5,018 nucleotides of DNA from Clostridia bacterium (GTDB lineage: Bacteria > Bacillota > Clostridia > UMGS1883), in NCBI GenBank assembly GCA_900768005.1, contig CAAGBE010000105.1:1-5018 (forward strand). Reading direction: 5' to 3'. Position numbers and translations under genes: made by a program. The notes under the pieces are model-generated. The model was not told where the DNA came from and did not search any database. It saw only the letters and a list, made by a program, of their open reading frames with translations. Below, piece after piece: positions 3,708 through 5,018 of the stretch (the stretch's first letter is position 1; each line of letters starts with the position of its first letter).

Positions 3708-5018
3708 ATGCTCGAAAAAGAGTGGGTGTTTCTCGACGAGAACATCAGTCAGGCGCAGGCTGAGGCTTATGCAGAGCTTTTTAACATCCCCGTAATCGTT
3801 GCCAAGGTTTTGTTAAACCGCGGATTTACCGATGCGGCAGATGCAAAAAAATTTCTGGATAAAAATTCAGACAGCTTTTACTCTCCCAATCTCCTCTGCG
3901 ATATGGATAAGGCGGTAAGCCGAATCAGGGAAGCAATTGAAAAAAAGGAGAATGTAGCTGTCTACGGCGATTATGATGTGGACGGAATTACCTCAACAGC
4001 GCTTTTGGTAAGTTTCCTCCGCGGTCAGGGTGTAAATGCACAGGCTTATATTCCCGACAGACAGAATGAGGGCTACGGCATAAATAAAGCTGCAGTCAAG
4101 AAAATTTCCGAAGGCGGTGCAACGCTTCTTATAAGCGTTGATACAGGTATTACAGCATTTGAAGAAACAAAGTATGCAAAAGAGCTGGGCTGTGATGTTA
4201 TTATTACAGACCATCACGAATGTAAGCAGGAACTTCCCGAGGCAATTGCCGTTATCAATCCAAAGAGGATGGATTGCGATTATCCGTTCAAGGACCTTGC
4301 AGGTGTAGGCGTTGCATTCAAGCTGGTGTGTGCCACAAGTGAGAAGAGTGAGAGAGAGCTTCTCGACGAATATGCAGACATTGTGGCTCTGGGTACAATA
4401 GCCGATGTGGTGTCTCTCAAGGATGAAAACAGAATTATTGCCGCACGTGGCATTGAAAAGCTTTCCACAAATCCCAACGCGGGACTTGCAGCTGTTATTT
4501 CTACTTTGGGACTGAGGCAGAAGTGGAATAACTGTGCTGTTGTAAGCTACTCCATTGCTCCCCGTCTTAACGCCGCGGGAAGAATGTCAAACGCAATGAT
4601 TGCCGTTGACCTCCTCCTTACCAAGGACCCTCTTGAGGCACAGGAGCTTGCGATAAGGCTTGATACCGACAACAAAAACCGTCAAAACGAGGAAAAAATA
4701 ATCTTTGACGAAGCGGTTGAAATGATAAATAACATTGACCTTTCTGATAAAAAAGTTCTTGTACTTGCAAAACGCGGATGGCACCACGGAATTATTGGAG
4801 TTGTTGCATCAAGAATTTGTGAAAAGTACAATAAGACCTGTATACTTATTTCCATTGAGGATGAGTGGTGCAAAAGCTCGGGCAGAAGCGTAGAGGGGCT
4901 TAACCTTTTTGATGCTTTGGGACATTGCGCCGATATTTTGGAAAAATTCGGCGGTCACGCATATGCGGCAGGCTTTTCCATTAAAGAGGAATATATTTCC
5001 GAGCTTGACAAGCGCTTA
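3708..5018 (+). CDS. recJ: Single-stranded-DNA-specific exonuclease RecJ, N-terminal part
   Basis: The first 437 residues of RecJ, open to the window edge with no stop. RecJ is a 5'-3' single-strand exonuclease in recombination, mismatch repair and base excision repair, with two metal ions in a DHH active site. Visible motifs: VYGDYDVDG at 85-93 (D88, D90 and D92), SVDTG with D145, TDHHE at 167-171, IADV with D233, and APRLNAAGRM at 284-293. The DHHA1 part follows, with GWHHGIIG (357-364), SSGRSVEG and FGGHAYAAGF (414-423). The missing C-terminus should include the OB-fold domain, since RecJ proteins are usually 560-790 residues. The ATG at 3708 has AAGAAGG seven bases upstream and an extended -10 promoter. 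All metal-binding residues are present, so the enzyme should be active. It is transcribed away from bsh, with which it shares a 139-base intergenic region. Confidence 0.96.
   Translation, partial: MLEKEWVFLDENISQAQAEAYAELFNIPVIVAKVLLNRGFTDAADAKKFLDKNSDSFYSPNLLCDMDKAVSRIREAIEKKENVAVYGDYDVDGITSTALLVSFLRGQGVNAQAYIPDRQNEGYGINKAAVKKISEGGATLLISVDTGITAFEETKYAKELGCDVIITDHHECKQELPEAIAVINPKRMDCDYPFKDLAGVGVAFKLVCATSEKSERELLDEYADIVALGTIADVVSLKDENRIIAARGIEKLSTNPNAGLAAVISTLGLRQKWNNCAVVSYSIAPRLNAAGRMSNAMIAVDLLLTKDPLEAQELAIRLDTDNKNRQNEEKIIFDEAVEMINNIDLSDKKVLVLAKRGWHHGIIGVVASRICEKYNKTCILISIEDEWCKSSGRSVEGLNLFDALGHCADILEKFGGHAYAAGFSIKEEYISELDKRL

Noticed and set aside
3993..4873. Four minus-strand open frames within recJ (3993-4217, 4280-4477, 4587-4787, 4682-4873)
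   Set aside because: The plus strand is one unbroken RecJ frame with all catalytic motifs; the opposite frames are shadows.
1..5018. CRISPR array, tRNA, rRNA, insertion sequence or phage-defence system
   Set aside because: No regularly spaced repeats, transposase, terminal repeats or RNA gene signatures were seen; every gene but one fits a known family.

Overview
The window looks like a chromosomal segment of a low-to-moderate-GC, spore-forming Bacillota, most likely a gut-type member of Clostridia. The pointers are strong AGGAGG-type ribosome binding sites, TTGACA/TATAAT-type promoters, the sporulation genes yabP and yabQ, and a bile salt hydrolase close to those of Gram-positive gut bacteria. 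I cannot name the genus. All but about 0.5 kb is coding, and there is no gene-free stretch over 300 bases.

Layout. (1) 1-423, +: the last 140 residues of UvrA (nucleotide excision repair), followed by a hairpin that looks like its terminator and also holds the yabP ribosome binding site. (2) 476-2086, +: yabP, yabQ, divIC and an S1-domain gene (yabR type). This is the conserved Firmicute order in which two mother-cell sporulation genes are followed by a division gene and an RNA-binding protein gene. A good sigma-A-type promoter just after yabQ probably lets divIC and yabR be expressed in growing cells. A strong hairpin-plus-T terminator at 2092-2121 closes the cluster and lies between convergent genes. 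(3) 2125-3568, -: a small cysteine-rich MazG-like protein gene with its own near-consensus promoter, and upstream of it a bile salt hydrolase gene (Ntn hydrolase, catalytic Cys2). (4) 3708-5018, +: recJ, the single-strand exonuclease gene, cut by the window end. It is divergent from bsh, and the two promoters overlap at their -35 elements.

How they fit together. UvrA and RecJ serve DNA repair, YabP/YabQ spore cortex and coat assembly, DivIC the divisome, and the S1 protein ribosome or RNA binding. The minus-strand pair is an accessory island between housekeeping blocks. I found no CRISPR array, mobile element, tRNA or rRNA, and no wholly new system. The points most worth checking are the dual-use hairpin before yabP, the promoter with two inverted repeats before divIC, the cysteine-rich MazG-like protein, the Asn-to-Leu change in the bile salt hydrolase, and the overlapping bsh/recJ promoters.
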